This document shows, piece by piece, positions 41,348 through 49,674 of a stretch of DNA of 64,000 bases. Within the stretch, counting starts at the first letter, position 1. The number at the start of each line of letters is the position of its first letter. This DNA comes from Palsa-506 sp963707065 (GTDB lineage Bacteria; Actinomycetota; Actinomycetes; Streptosporangiales; Streptosporangiaceae): positions 62,001 to 126,000 of the forward strand of contig CAVPPJ010000051.1 in NCBI GenBank assembly GCA_963707065.1, given 5' to 3'. The position numbers and the translations under genes were made by a program. The notes under the pieces were generated by a model. It was not told the origin of the DNA. It saw only the letters and a list, made by a program, of their open reading frames with translations, and did not search any database.

Positions 41348-42589
41348 TCACAGCGCCCATAGCGCGTCGGTAGGTGACATGCGGGCGGCGCGCAGGGCCG
41401 GGAGCAGCCCGGCGGCTGCGCCGATGAGCAGCGCGGCACCGAGCCCGCCGCCCCAGGCGAGCGCGGGCACGACGATGGCCCAGCCTTGAGCGGCGGCGTA
41501 GAGGGCGGTGGCGACGACGCCGATGGCGACGCCTGCAGCGCCGCCCAGGAGCGCGAGCAGGATGGCCTCGGACAGGAACTGGATCCGGATGTGTCCCCTG
41601 GTCGCGCCCAGGGCGCGGCGCAGCCCGATCTCCGATCGTCGTTCCAGCACGGAGATGACCATGATGTTGGCCACCCCGACCGCGCCGACCAGCAGCGCGA
41701 CCGCGCCGAGGCCGAGGAACAGGTCGTTGAGTGCGCTCTGGGCGTCGGCCTGGGCAACCAGGGCGGCGGACGGCTGGGAGACGTCGACGTTGTCGGGGTT
41801 TTCGGGGTTGGCCTGCGCGGCGAGGATGTTATCGACGGCGCCGACCTGGCTGGTCTGGGCTCTGACGTAGATGGTGGAGGGGCGGCCGTCGAAGCCGAGG
41901 TATTTCCCGGCAGCGGGGTAGCCGACGAGAACGGAGGAGTCGATCTCGGGGGCGAGCACGGCAGGGCGCAGGATGCCGGCCAGGTAGAACCACTGGCCGC
42001 CGACCCAGATCCGCTCGCCCGGGTAGATGCGGTCGATCCCCAGTCGCTGGGCGGCGGCGGCGCCGAGCACCGCGACGGGTTCACCGGCAGTGGCGGCGTT
42101 GAGGTAGCTGCCCTGGGCGATGGTGGTGCCTACGGCGCGGGGCAGGCCGAGGCTGGCCGCGTCGACGGACAGTCCGTTGGTGTCGATGGCGGGGATCAGC
42201 GGGCTGCGGTAGGCGCTGGCATCGACCGTCCCGGTGTCCTGGACGGCGGTGACTGGCCCGATCCGGCCGATCATCGCGGGTGCTGCCTCGGGCAGCTCGG
42301 CGGTGCCACCACTGAGGTTCTGGCCGTCGGTGACCGTGAGCAAGTTGGTGCCAAGCCTGCTGATCTCGGTCAGCAGGCCGGCCTGGGACGAGGAAGACAG
42401 GCCCAGGACGGCGACGATGGCGGCCACCCCGATGGCGATTCCGAGGGCGGAAAGCCCGGCCCGGAGTTTCCTTGTGCGCAGGCCCACGCCGGCCAGGCGG
42501 GCCAGGTCGGATGGGTGCAGCCGCCCTGGCGCGGGCGTCACGGCGGTCACTGGGGCACCCCTCTTTCTCGCGGGTGCCGATACGGTCAT
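41348..42589 (-). CDS. MacB/FtsX-type ABC transporter permease
   Basis: This 413-residue permease has one N-terminal helix ('GLSALGIAIGVAAIVAVLG'), a large extracellular MacB_PCD-like domain (about residues 60-270) and three C-terminal helices of the FtsX type ('LVGAVGVANIMVISVLER', 'RALGATRGHIRIQFLSEAIL', 'GLLPALRAARMSPTDAL'). Such transporters drive export or extrusion through a partner adaptor. ATG 42589 overlaps the ATPase stop (ATGA). It is the last gene of the sigma-lipoprotein-adaptor-ATPase-permease operon. The cargo is unknown. Confidence 0.92.
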   Translation of the reverse strand: MTVSAPARKRGAPVTAVTPAPGRLHPSDLARLAGVGLRTRKLRAGLSALGIAIGVAAIVAVLGLSSSSQAGLLTEISRLGTNLLTVTDGQNLSGGTAELPEAAPAMIGRIGPVTAVQDTGTVDASAYRSPLIPAIDTNGLSVDAASLGLPRAVGTTIAQGSYLNAATAGEPVAVLGAAAAQRLGIDRIYPGERIWVGGQWFYLAGILRPAVLAPEIDSSVLVGYPAAGKYLGFDGRPSTIYVRAQTSQVGAVDNILAAQANPENPDNVDVSQPSAALVAQADAQSALNDLFLGLGAVALLVGAVGVANIMVISVLERRSEIGLRRALGATRGHIRIQFLSEAILLALLGGAAGVAIGVVATALYAAAQGWAIVVPALAWGGGLGAALLIGAAAGLLPALRAARMSPTDALWAL

Positions 42590-43476
42590 GGCTGCCGCTC
42601 CGCCGGGAGCGGCGGCCCGTCGTAGCGGACCTCGCTAGCTCCGGCCGCGGGGACGGGGGCACGGCCAGGCGGCGGGCCGGCCGCCAGGGCCGGTGCCGGG
42701 CCGATCGCGGTGCGGGTGGTGTCGGCGACGATGCGCCCGTCGAGCATCTCGATCTGGCGGGGCAGCCGGGCGGCTATCTCCCGGTCGTGGGTGATCAGCA
42801 CGATGGTGGCGCCTTCGGCGTTGAGTTCCGCCAGCAGGTCCAGGAGCGCGGAGCCGGCCGCGCTGTCCAGGTTGCCAGTGGGCTCGTCGGCCAGCACGAT
42901 GGCCGGCAGGCCGGCCAGGGCGCGGGCGATCGCGACCCGCTGCCGCTCGCCGCCCGACAGCTGCGTCGGCCGGGCGGTGATCCGGTGGCCGAGCCCGACC
43001 CGGGCGAGCGCCGCGGCGGCCCGCTCGCGGCGGCTGGCGAGGCCTTCCCCGGCGTACAGCAGCCCGTCGGCGACGTTGTCCAGGGCGGTGGCGTGCTCAG
43101 CCAGGAAGAACTGCTGGAACACCAAGCCGATGCGGGTGGCCCGCAGCGCGGAGACTTCCCGGTCGGACATGGCGGCCACATCCAGGCCGGTGACTCGCAC
43201 GGTCCCGCTGGTGGGCCGGTCCAGGGTGCCCATCAGGTGCAGCAGCGTCGACTTGCCCGATCCGGACGGCCCGGCGATGGCGAGCAGTTCACCGGGCGCG
43301 ACGGCGAAGCTCACCCCGCGCAGCGCCGCGACGGGCGGCTCGCCGGGATAGGTCTTGGTCACCGTGTCCAGTTCGAGGATCATGCCGGGGCTGGCCGCCG
43401 GGCACGGGCGCAGGTCGCGGTCTCGGTCGCCGGGCAGCGTCCGGCCGGCCGGACGCATGCGGGCACGGGCGGTCAT
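42586..43476 (-). CDS. MacB-type ABC transporter ATPase
   Basis: This ATPase has Walker A 'GPSGSGKSTLLHLMG', Q-loop 'VFQQFFL', signature 'LSGGERQRVAIARAL', Walker B 'AIVLADEPTGNLDS' and the H-loop 'LITHDREIA'. These are the features of LolD/MacB-type exporters. The core starts at 'MILELDTVTKTYPG' (ATG 43383), but ATG 43476 overlaps the adaptor stop (ATGA) and is kept; the extra 31 residues are Arg-rich. The C-terminal 45 residues are Pro/Ala-rich. It pairs with the permease gene downstream. Confidence 0.93.
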   Translation of the reverse strand: MTARARMRPAGRTLPGDRDRDLRPCPAASPGMILELDTVTKTYPGEPPVAALRGVSFAVAPGELLAIAGPSGSGKSTLLHLMGTLDRPTSGTVRVTGLDVAAMSDREVSALRATRIGLVFQQFFLAEHATALDNVADGLLYAGEGLASRRERAAAALARVGLGHRITARPTQLSGGERQRVAIARALAGLPAIVLADEPTGNLDSAAGSALLDLLAELNAEGATIVLITHDREIAARLPRQIEMLDGRIVADTTRTAIGPAPALAAGPPPGRAPVPAAGASEVRYDGPPLPAERQP

Positions 43477-44657
43477 GTGGCCGGTACCACGACGTGCTGG
43501 CCGGCCACCAGACCCGGCCCGGTCACCTGGACCAGCCCGGCGGCGTCGTCGAACACCCCGAGGGACACCGCCACCAGGTGACGGGTCCTGGCGGCGCCGG
43601 TGACTTCCACCGCGTACCCGCCGCTGGCTCTGGCCAGCAGCGCGTCCACCGGCACCACCAGGGCATCGGGCACGCTGCCGGTAGTGATCGTCACCTCGAC
43701 CGGCGCCTGATCCAGGCGGCAGGCCGCCTTCGGGTGGGTCAGGGTGACCTCGACAGTGATGGTGGGAGTGCTGCCCGGATCACCGGAGCTGTCCGATGAC
43801 GATGCAATGGCGACGGTGCTGACCGAAGACACGGCACCCGGCGTGTGCTCGCCGTCGGGCAGGGTGATGGTGACGTGGTCGCCGGCCTTGACCTCGGTCT
43901 GCTGAGCGACGTCCAGGTCGATGGTGACTGCCAGGGCCGTCGAGCTGGCCGACAGCAGCACAGATCCGGGCTGGGCCATGCCACCCAGTACCGTGGTGGC
44001 GCCCAGACCGGTAATCCGGGCCGCGGCAGGCAGGAACACCGCCTGGCCCAGGGTCAGCACGCCGGTCTGGGCCACCCCCAGCCGGGCCTGCAGCTTCTCC
44101 AGCGCATAGGCGGTTTCGCCGCTGAAGTAGTCCCGGTCCGGGCCGGGGCCAACTGCCGCGCTGGTGGCATAGCCGAGCCTGACCAGGCCGGCGTTGAGCT
44201 CGGCCACGTCCGGCCCGGTCAGCCCTTCGGACAGGTCACGGTAAGCGGGGACCTTCCCGTACAGCAGCACCACCGGGCTGCCGCTGACACGGTAAAGCAC
44301 CTCGCCCTGGCGCACGACCCGGCCGACGGCCGGCAAAGCGGTGATCGTGCCCTGGGCCTGGTTCACCACGGTATAGGCGCCAGCGTCGCCCAGGGTGGCA
44401 TCCACCTGGGTCTGCGAGGACAGCGCCCGCCGGGTGATGGCGGCGGTCGAGGTGGGATAGGCGTTACCGGCTACCCCCGCATTCGCGTGACCGGGCCCGC
44501 CGAACGCGCCGCTGAGTCCGGCCACGACGCCGCCCGCGACCACGGCCGCCACGCCAGCGGCCGCCCAGCGCCGCCGGCCAGGCCGGCGCCCGCTGCTGGT
44601 GTCCGGGTACGGGGGCGGGGATGCGCCTGCTGCCTGCTCAGGAGCGGCGGTGCTCAT
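43473..44657 (-). CDS. Membrane-fusion adaptor with peptidoglycan-binding-like domain
   Basis: This protein of about 394 residues has a Pro-rich cytoplasmic start, one membrane helix ('WAAAGVAAVVAGGVVAG'), a biotinyl-lipoyl-like region ('GTITALPAVGRVVRQGEVLYRVSGSPVVLLYG'), then a PG_binding_1-like helical part ('LTGPDVAELNAGLVRLGY', 'YFSGETAYALEKLQARLG') and beta barrels with 'VKAGDHVTITLPDG'. It is the adaptor of the neighbouring MacB-type pump. The peptidoglycan-binding part is a common Gram-positive addition. ATG 44657 overlaps the lipoprotein stop (ATGA). Confidence 0.9.
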   Translation of the reverse strand: MSTAAPEQAAGASPPPYPDTSSGRRPGRRRWAAAGVAAVVAGGVVAGLSGAFGGPGHANAGVAGNAYPTSTAAITRRALSSQTQVDATLGDAGAYTVVNQAQGTITALPAVGRVVRQGEVLYRVSGSPVVLLYGKVPAYRDLSEGLTGPDVAELNAGLVRLGYATSAAVGPGPDRDYFSGETAYALEKLQARLGVAQTGVLTLGQAVFLPAAARITGLGATTVLGGMAQPGSVLLSASSTALAVTIDLDVAQQTEVKAGDHVTITLPDGEHTPGAVSSVSTVAIASSSDSSGDPGSTPTITVEVTLTHPKAACRLDQAPVEVTITTGSVPDALVVPVDALLARASGGYAVEVTGAARTRHLVAVSLGVFDDAAGLVQVTGPGLVAGQHVVVPAT

Positions 44658-45199
44658 GACTGTCCGCCACCACCGTCCGGACTGAGCGACCGGCAGGCTT
44701 GGCGCGCGGACTGCAGCCGCGGCGAGTTCAGGTCGATGCCGGTCACGGAGATGAACACACCGCCGTCGCGCGCGACGGGGTCGGGAAAGTTCGCTATCCC
44801 GTGCGAGCGCATGCACGCGGAGAACTTCAGGGCCTTGCTCATGGCCTGCTGGAGCTCTGCCGGCGTGAACCCGATCCTGCCGTTCGGGAGCAGCTTCTGG
44901 CAGGCCTTGTTGGCCGACTGGTACTGGGGCGACGATGTATCAAGCGAAGTGCCAGGAGTGTCGAACACGAAGCCTCCCTGGCTGTTGGGGTCTGGCCAGG
45001 ACGGCTCGCCGTGCGAGCGCATGCACTGCGCGTAGTTAAGGTCCTTCTGGTACTTCTGCGCGGCCGTCAGGGTGGCCGGGCCGCCGCATGCCGCTGTGAG
45101 CAGGGCAATGCCAGCCACGGCGGCGATCAGTGGGCCAGCCCGCAGCCGGGATCGCCGTTGCCGGGCGCGACGGGCGCTGGTTTCCTCGTTCATCTTCAA
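44654..45199 (-). CDS. Lipoprotein with paired CMRSHG motifs
   Basis: This 181-residue lipoprotein has a signal with lipobox 'LLTAACGG' and two similar halves, each with 'QCMRSHGEPSWPDP' or 'ACMRSHGIANFPDP' and a distal 'ANKACQKLLP'/'ARQACRSLSP'. The four cysteines, two per half, suggest disulfides or cofactor attachment. The family is frequent in actinobacteria and its function is unknown. It overlaps the adaptor gene (ATGA), so it is part of the ABC operon and probably serves on the outer side of that pump. ATG 45199 starts the signal region. Confidence 0.85.
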   Translation of the reverse strand: MKMNEETSARRARQRRSRLRAGPLIAAVAGIALLTAACGGPATLTAAQKYQKDLNYAQCMRSHGEPSWPDPNSQGGFVFDTPGTSLDTSSPQYQSANKACQKLLPNGRIGFTPAELQQAMSKALKFSACMRSHGIANFPDPVARDGGVFISVTGIDLNSPRLQSARQACRSLSPDGGGGQS

Positions 45200-45265
45200 A
45201 GTCCTTTTGTTCTGTCGATGACGTAGCCTTCACCGGGCGTGACGGGTCTTCAGCGGAGCGAGGGC

Positions 45266-46253
45266 TCAGGACGGTGGCGGGACCTGCCGGAAGCCGGCCG
45301 GGACCCGTACGCTCAGCCGGGCCAGGTTGGCCGAGGTGGGGCGGAGCCAGCGGAAGTCGGTCAGGATCCGCAGCCGCCCGAAGGTGAATATTGCGCGCGC
45401 CGGCAGGTAAGTCGCCGGATTGACCCACAGCGTGTCGAGGCCCTTGTCCCCGGTTATCTTGATGGCGTCCATCCCGTCGACCCGCTGGCGGCCGTTCGCC
45501 GCGTACTCACCGCAGCTCAGCTCCTCGCGGATGAAGGCCGGCCAGCCGCCGGGGCCGATCGACACGTCGGGGCCGCAGCGCGGCGGCGCTAGCCCGCTCG
45601 GAGCCGGGACGGCGCCGCCCGCCGCCTGCCACCAGGTCGAATCGCGGTAGATCACCACGACGGTGGCCGGCTTTTCCGTCCGCCACGGTGGTCCCGCTGG
45701 TGAAAACTCGCTGCCCGGTGGCGCTGAACGCGGCAAGGCTCATGCTGCCCTGGTAGGACCACCTGACCGTGGAGCCCACGCTCCACGGTGAGCTGGCACC
45801 GGACCCGGGCCGGACCCGCACGTCGCCGGCCACCGGCTCGGCAACGGTGCCTGGCGGATACACGGTGCGGGCGTACCCGAGCACGTTGCCGCGGCCCGAC
45901 AAGGACAGGGCGTGCTCGACGCGGGTAACCACGTAGGCGGTTGTCCGGGTCTGCTGCGCGCTGGCGGCCTTGCCATGGCCGTCGGTAGCCGGTGAGTTCG
46001 GGAGCAGGATTGCCAGCAGGCCAGCCACGGCGGCGGCCACGGCGACCCCGGCAGCCATCGAGAAAACCCTGCGCCGGCCCGGCCTCTGCCTGCCCGGTCC
46101 CTGCCTGCCCGGTCCCCAGCTGTGCCGCCGCCCGGCCTGTTCTTCCTCCGCCCTAGCTACGGCGATCGCCGACCGGGCCCGGGTCCAGGCATCGGTGGAC
46201 GGACCGGGCATGTCGTCGCGGAAGAGCCGCAGGACCTCGATTTCGTCAGTCAC
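45266..46253 (-). pseudogene. CU044_5270-like membrane protein (anti-sigma partner), frameshifted
   Basis: The 5' part gives a cytoplasmic region ('DEIEVLRLFRDDMPGPSTDAWTRARSAI'), one membrane helix ('FSMAAGVAVAAAVAGLLAILL') and the start of an outer domain. In the middle, an A-run of four at 45672-45675 carries one base too many: after 'VFTSGTTVADG' the continuation 'PATVVVIYRDSTWW' is in another frame and runs to 45266. Repair gives a protein of about 328 residues resembling the CU044_5270-type proteins found behind ECF sigma factors. GTG 46253 overlaps the sigma gene stop by 8 bp, so it is coupled to it. If the shift is real, sigma control may be altered. Confidence 0.75.
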
Positions 46254-46836
46254 GGTGCTGCCTTCCCCGTACCGGGTCGGTTTCCGGCCCGCCGAACGTC
46301 CAGAGGTCGAAGTCGAAGTCACCGAGCTGCTCGCGCAGCGACGCGCGAGCCCTCGACAGCCGGGAACGTGCCGTGCCCGGCGCTATCTCGAGCACCGCCG
46401 CGATCTCCTCGTGGCTCAGCTCGGCCCAGGCGTGCAGCAGCAGCACGTCCCGCTGGTCACGCGTGAGCAGCCCGAGCGCCGCGGCCAGCTGCGGCGCGAG
46501 CAAGGCGGCAATGACGCGCTGGTCGGCCGCATCGGAGCTATCCGAGAGATCGATCTCGGGCACGAGCCGGGCATCGAGCGCGAGAAGATGCTGCTCGGCG
46601 CGCCAGTGGTTGCGCACAAGATTGGTCGCGATCCCGTACAGCCAGGAGCGCAGTGAGCCTCGCTCCGGGTCGAAGGAGGCGCGTCGGCGGTAGGCGGTCG
46701 CGAATGTCTCGGCCGCAAGGTCCTCGGCGAGGGCTGTGCCGACCCGCCGGGAGATGAACAGGTAAATCGACGGGAAGTGCTGCTGGAAGGCGCTTTCGAA
46801 GTCCGCCGGGCCGACAATGCGCCCGCCGGCCGCCAT
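46246..46836 (-). CDS. ECF-type RNA polymerase sigma factor
   Basis: This ~196-residue sigma factor has region 2 ('FESAFQQHFPSIYLFISRRVG', 'AEDLAAETFATAYRRRASFDP', 'SLRSWLYGIATNLVRNHWR') and region 4 ('LGLLTRDQRDVLLLHAWAELSHEEIAAVLEIAPGTARSRLSRARASLRE'), each in pieces here. ATG 46836 has GGAGGG 10 nt upstream; ATG 46854 and 46911 are alternatives. It is first in an operon with an anti-sigma-like gene, a lipoprotein and a MacB-type pump, which is therefore a likely regulon member. Its signal is unknown. Confidence 0.93.
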   Translation of the reverse strand: MAAGGRIVGPADFESAFQQHFPSIYLFISRRVGTALAEDLAAETFATAYRRRASFDPERGSLRSWLYGIATNLVRNHWRAEQHLLALDARLVPEIDLSDSSDAADQRVIAALLAPQLAAALGLLTRDQRDVLLLHAWAELSHEEIAAVLEIAPGTARSRLSRARASLREQLGDFDFDLWTFGGPETDPVRGRQHRD

Positions 46837-46946
46837 CGGCCGTTCGCCCTCCATGTCTATGTATTGTCTCGCGGGCCAGGCGCGTTCCCCCGGCGGCGAA
46901 GAGGGCGGCACCGTTGCCGGTGCAGCGAAAACGGCCGGCCGCCGGA

Positions 46947-49058
46947 TCAGAGCTCGATCGGGATGGTCGACATCAGGTCCTCGTCCTGGTACATGGCCGA
47001 CAGCTCGTCCAGCGCCTTCCGCCTTGGCTCGTCGTCGTGGATCGCCCTCAGCTGCTCAGCGGCGCCCGGAACGCCGAACTGCTCGTACAGTGGCAGCAGC
47101 ATCGTGAAGAACTCGCGGTACTGCAGGCCGGACAGCCCGGGAATCTGCACTTCCCGGCCGTTGGAGAACATCGTCTGGCGGGTCTGCTTTTCCAGCCGCC
47201 TGATCTTCTGGGCCGTGCTATTGGACCGTGACCCCTGCTTGGCCCAGGCGAGGACCTCGTCGCCGAGTTTGGCCTGACCGTGCAGGATGAGGTTCAGCCT
47301 GGCGATTTCGGCCGCCGTCACCCGGATCCGGCCGGAGAGCGTGGCCCGGGAGAGCCGCGCGGCGCTGCGCAGCACCTGGTTCCGCCTGACCGCCAGCAGC
47401 TCAGTGACCGGGAAGTGGTGCATCTCTGCCTGCCGGGGGAACTGGAACCAGCCGGGCAGCTCGAGGGTGAACAGGAACAGGAAGAGGTGCTCCTTGTCCG
47501 AGTTCAGGTAGCGCTGCGGTGTCACCGCCCGGAGTTCGCCAGGCGGGTCGTCCCCGATCTCCATCTGCACGCGCCGCAGCGCTGCCCTGGCCAGCGCGGG
47601 GTGCGCAGGATCGAACACCGTGGCCCGTTCCGGCGGTCCGGCGCCCGGCTCGGTGTAGTCGTCCTGGTAGATGTGCCCGGACAGGTGCGACAGACGGCCA
47701 AGCTCCCTGGCGGCGTTGCTTTCGTTCCGGAGCTGGAGCAGTGGTTCTATCAGGCCGTTCTTGTTCCGCCAGGTGATCACGAGGACGAGCGGCAGCCAGC
47801 CGGTGGCGTCTGAACGGTCGATGAGGACGTTCTGGCGGAACCGGGAGCCAGTGCAGCGGAAGGTCCCGTTGCGCGGGTCGCCGATAGGAACGATCTTGTT
47901 ATCGTTCACGCTGTTGTGCACGATGTCCTCGAACGCGGCCGTGAAGTACTGGTCGGTCGTGTCCTCGAACTCCAGGTAGAGATGATCCGAGGTGCCCCGC
48001 TGCGGACGGCGAATCAGTAGTTGCACGAGCCGGCGGCCGTCTGGCATCTCGAAGAGGGTGCCGGCGAATGGCGGGAGAAAGGACGACTCGTACAGTGCCC
48101 ACCGGGATGACGGGGTGCGGCGAAGCAGCACGCTGACTGACCGCTTGCCCCAGACCGACGCCAGCCGGCGCTGCCGCAGTGCCTCGTTGCGGTCGGGGTA
48201 GATGGCCCGCTCGTCATTGATCCCTTCGAGCAGCTTGTCGCCGAGGAATACGATGCGCAATGACCTCCAGAAAGCCCGGTCGTCGCTGTAGGCGCGTTTC
48301 CTGTTCAGCGAATCCTGGAGAGTTACCGCCAGCGTTTCGTTGGTCAGGCCGACGATCGTCACGTTGACGGCCTCGGCCAGCAGCCGGACGAAGCGGGCGC
48401 TGTCGCCGACGTAGTCCGTGACCATCATGTGGTGCTCGATATCAGGGTTGATGAAGCCGCCCATGCCGTCCGCGTGGGCGCGGATGGCATGGATAAGGTG
48501 CTCTACCAGGCGGAAGACCTGGGCGGCGTACTGCTCAGTATCGTGGGCCGCGCCGTCGATGTCGGTCCACTGGCGGGCCGTGCAGTCCCTGATCCACCGC
48601 TGGACCGCAGGCTGCGCATCGGGCAGATCGGGCCGCCCGTCGAGATAGACGGGGAAGATGGCGTGGAAACGGCGGTCTCCCTGCGGTTCGCGTTCCCTGG
48701 CCACGAAGTGATCCCACTCATAGCGGCACCACTCTGAGTCGAAATAGGCCGGGCTGGCGACTGAGACGAGAACCGTGCTGGCCTTCAGCGCGTCGTTAAT
48801 GCGCGCTTTCCAGATCTGGGCGCTTTGAATCTGCTGCGTATCGCGGAAAATCCTCAGCCGGACGCCTGCCTGCTGCGCGAAGACGCGGCTCATCTCCTCG
48901 GACAGCCGGGTGACTGCTCCGTCATCGTCGTCGGAGCGCGCATAGCTCAGGAAGACGTCGTATCGCTCGCCGCTCCCGCTCAACGAACACGCCCCCCGCG
49001 AATTTCCCCGGATGCCTGCCTGCGTTGAATGCTTCACTTTGACCGCGTCTGCCGTCAA
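46947..49058 (-). CDS. TIR-domain protein with large unclassified C-terminal part
   Basis: This ~703-residue protein starts with a TIR domain at residues 32-180: 'YDVFLSYARSDDDDGAV', 'IFRDTQQIQSAQIWKARI', 'VLVSVASPAYFDSEWCRYEW', where the Glu in 'SEWC' is in the place of the catalytic Glu in NAD-cleaving TIRs. The rest (residues 200-700) is not a family I recognise; it has 'VNVTIVGLTNETLAVTLQDSL' and 'PLVLVITWRNKNGLIEPLLQLRNE' with no nucleotide-binding loop seen. The start is TTG 49058 in the reading given; a GTG at about 49040 is equally likely. A small membrane protein gene lies 100 bp upstream. It could be a defence or signalling effector. No other defence gene is adjacent. Confidence 0.8.
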   Translation of the reverse strand: MTADAVKVKHSTQAGIRGNSRGACSLSGSGERYDVFLSYARSDDDDGAVTRLSEEMSRVFAQQAGVRLRIFRDTQQIQSAQIWKARINDALKASTVLVSVASPAYFDSEWCRYEWDHFVAREREPQGDRRFHAIFPVYLDGRPDLPDAQPAVQRWIRDCTARQWTDIDGAAHDTEQYAAQVFRLVEHLIHAIRAHADGMGGFINPDIEHHMMVTDYVGDSARFVRLLAEAVNVTIVGLTNETLAVTLQDSLNRKRAYSDDRAFWRSLRIVFLGDKLLEGINDERAIYPDRNEALRQRRLASVWGKRSVSVLLRRTPSSRWALYESSFLPPFAGTLFEMPDGRRLVQLLIRRPQRGTSDHLYLEFEDTTDQYFTAAFEDIVHNSVNDNKIVPIGDPRNGTFRCTGSRFRQNVLIDRSDATGWLPLVLVITWRNKNGLIEPLLQLRNESNAARELGRLSHLSGHIYQDDYTEPGAGPPERATVFDPAHPALARAALRRVQMEIGDDPPGELRAVTPQRYLNSDKEHLFLFLFTLELPGWFQFPRQAEMHHFPVTELLAVRRNQVLRSAARLSRATLSGRIRVTAAEIARLNLILHGQAKLGDEVLAWAKQGSRSNSTAQKIRRLEKQTRQTMFSNGREVQIPGLSGLQYREFFTMLLPLYEQFGVPGAAEQLRAIHDDEPRRKALDELSAMYQDEDLMSTIPIEL

Positions 49059-49158
49059 GATACCGATTGGCCACTGCTTGCTGACAGCTACCGCTTCCTG
49101 GTGATCGCGGAAGCAGATCGCCTACTCGCCGCCAGGCTCGCGGGATATCGAGCCAGGC

Positions 49159-49446
49159 TCAGGTTCGGGCAGGTGCGGAGCGATCGATAGTGAGGTACCA
49201 GGAGCCACCCGCGAGATTCAGCGCCGCAATAACCAGGAAGAAGGCTGCCCATGCGTAGACGCCGTACGAGAGGCATATGACGCCCGCGGCGGCCGCGACA
49301 CTGCCACCGGCGATACGCCCGACCCCAAAGACGCGGAGATGGCGGTACTCATAAGGCACGATCAGGCGCTGCATGCCGGTGCGCGGGGGAGATCGCCACC
49401 ACCCGCGCAGGCCTTTCGCAGCGGTGTTGTCGTTGGGTGCGTTCAT
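49159..49446 (-). CDS. Small two-helix membrane protein
   Basis: This 95-residue protein has an N-terminal polar stretch and two adjacent membrane helices ('IAGGSVAAAAGVICLSYGVY' and 'WAAFFLVIAALNLAGGSWYL'). Start ATG 49446 has a perfect AGGAGG 7 nt upstream. No family is assigned. A sharp 10-bp palindrome lies 51 bp upstream of the start. It is on the same strand as the TIR gene and ahead of it by 100 bp; a functional tie is possible but not shown. Confidence 0.75.
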   Translation of the reverse strand: MNAPNDNTAAKGLRGWWRSPPRTGMQRLIVPYEYRHLRVFGVGRIAGGSVAAAAGVICLSYGVYAWAAFFLVIAALNLAGGSWYLTIDRSAPART

Positions 49447-49496
49447 CGGGATGCCTCCTGTCGGCTGTGGTGTCGGCCACCCGATCACCTATGAAA

Positions 49497-49506
49497 GTGA
49501 TATCAC
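49497..49506 (-). promoter_or_regulatory. Palindrome upstream of the small membrane protein
   Basis: GTGATATCAC (49497-49506) is a perfect palindrome in an AT-rich island, 51 bp before the start codon. Such sites are typical of dimeric regulators. Flanking AAA/ATT enlarge it slightly. No regulator gene is next to it. Confidence 0.5.
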
Positions 49507-49674
49507 ATTGATAGCCGGTTCGTCAACGGCGGCAGTCCTACCGGGCCGACTGGGGACGGCGCAGAGTCAGGGTCACCTACCCGGCGGCGATGCGTTCTTC
49601 TCCGCGGATCAGGTGCACGCACGCGTTGATGAGCGCCAGGTGCGAGAAGATGTCCCGGCTTCGGCCGCAGTCCG

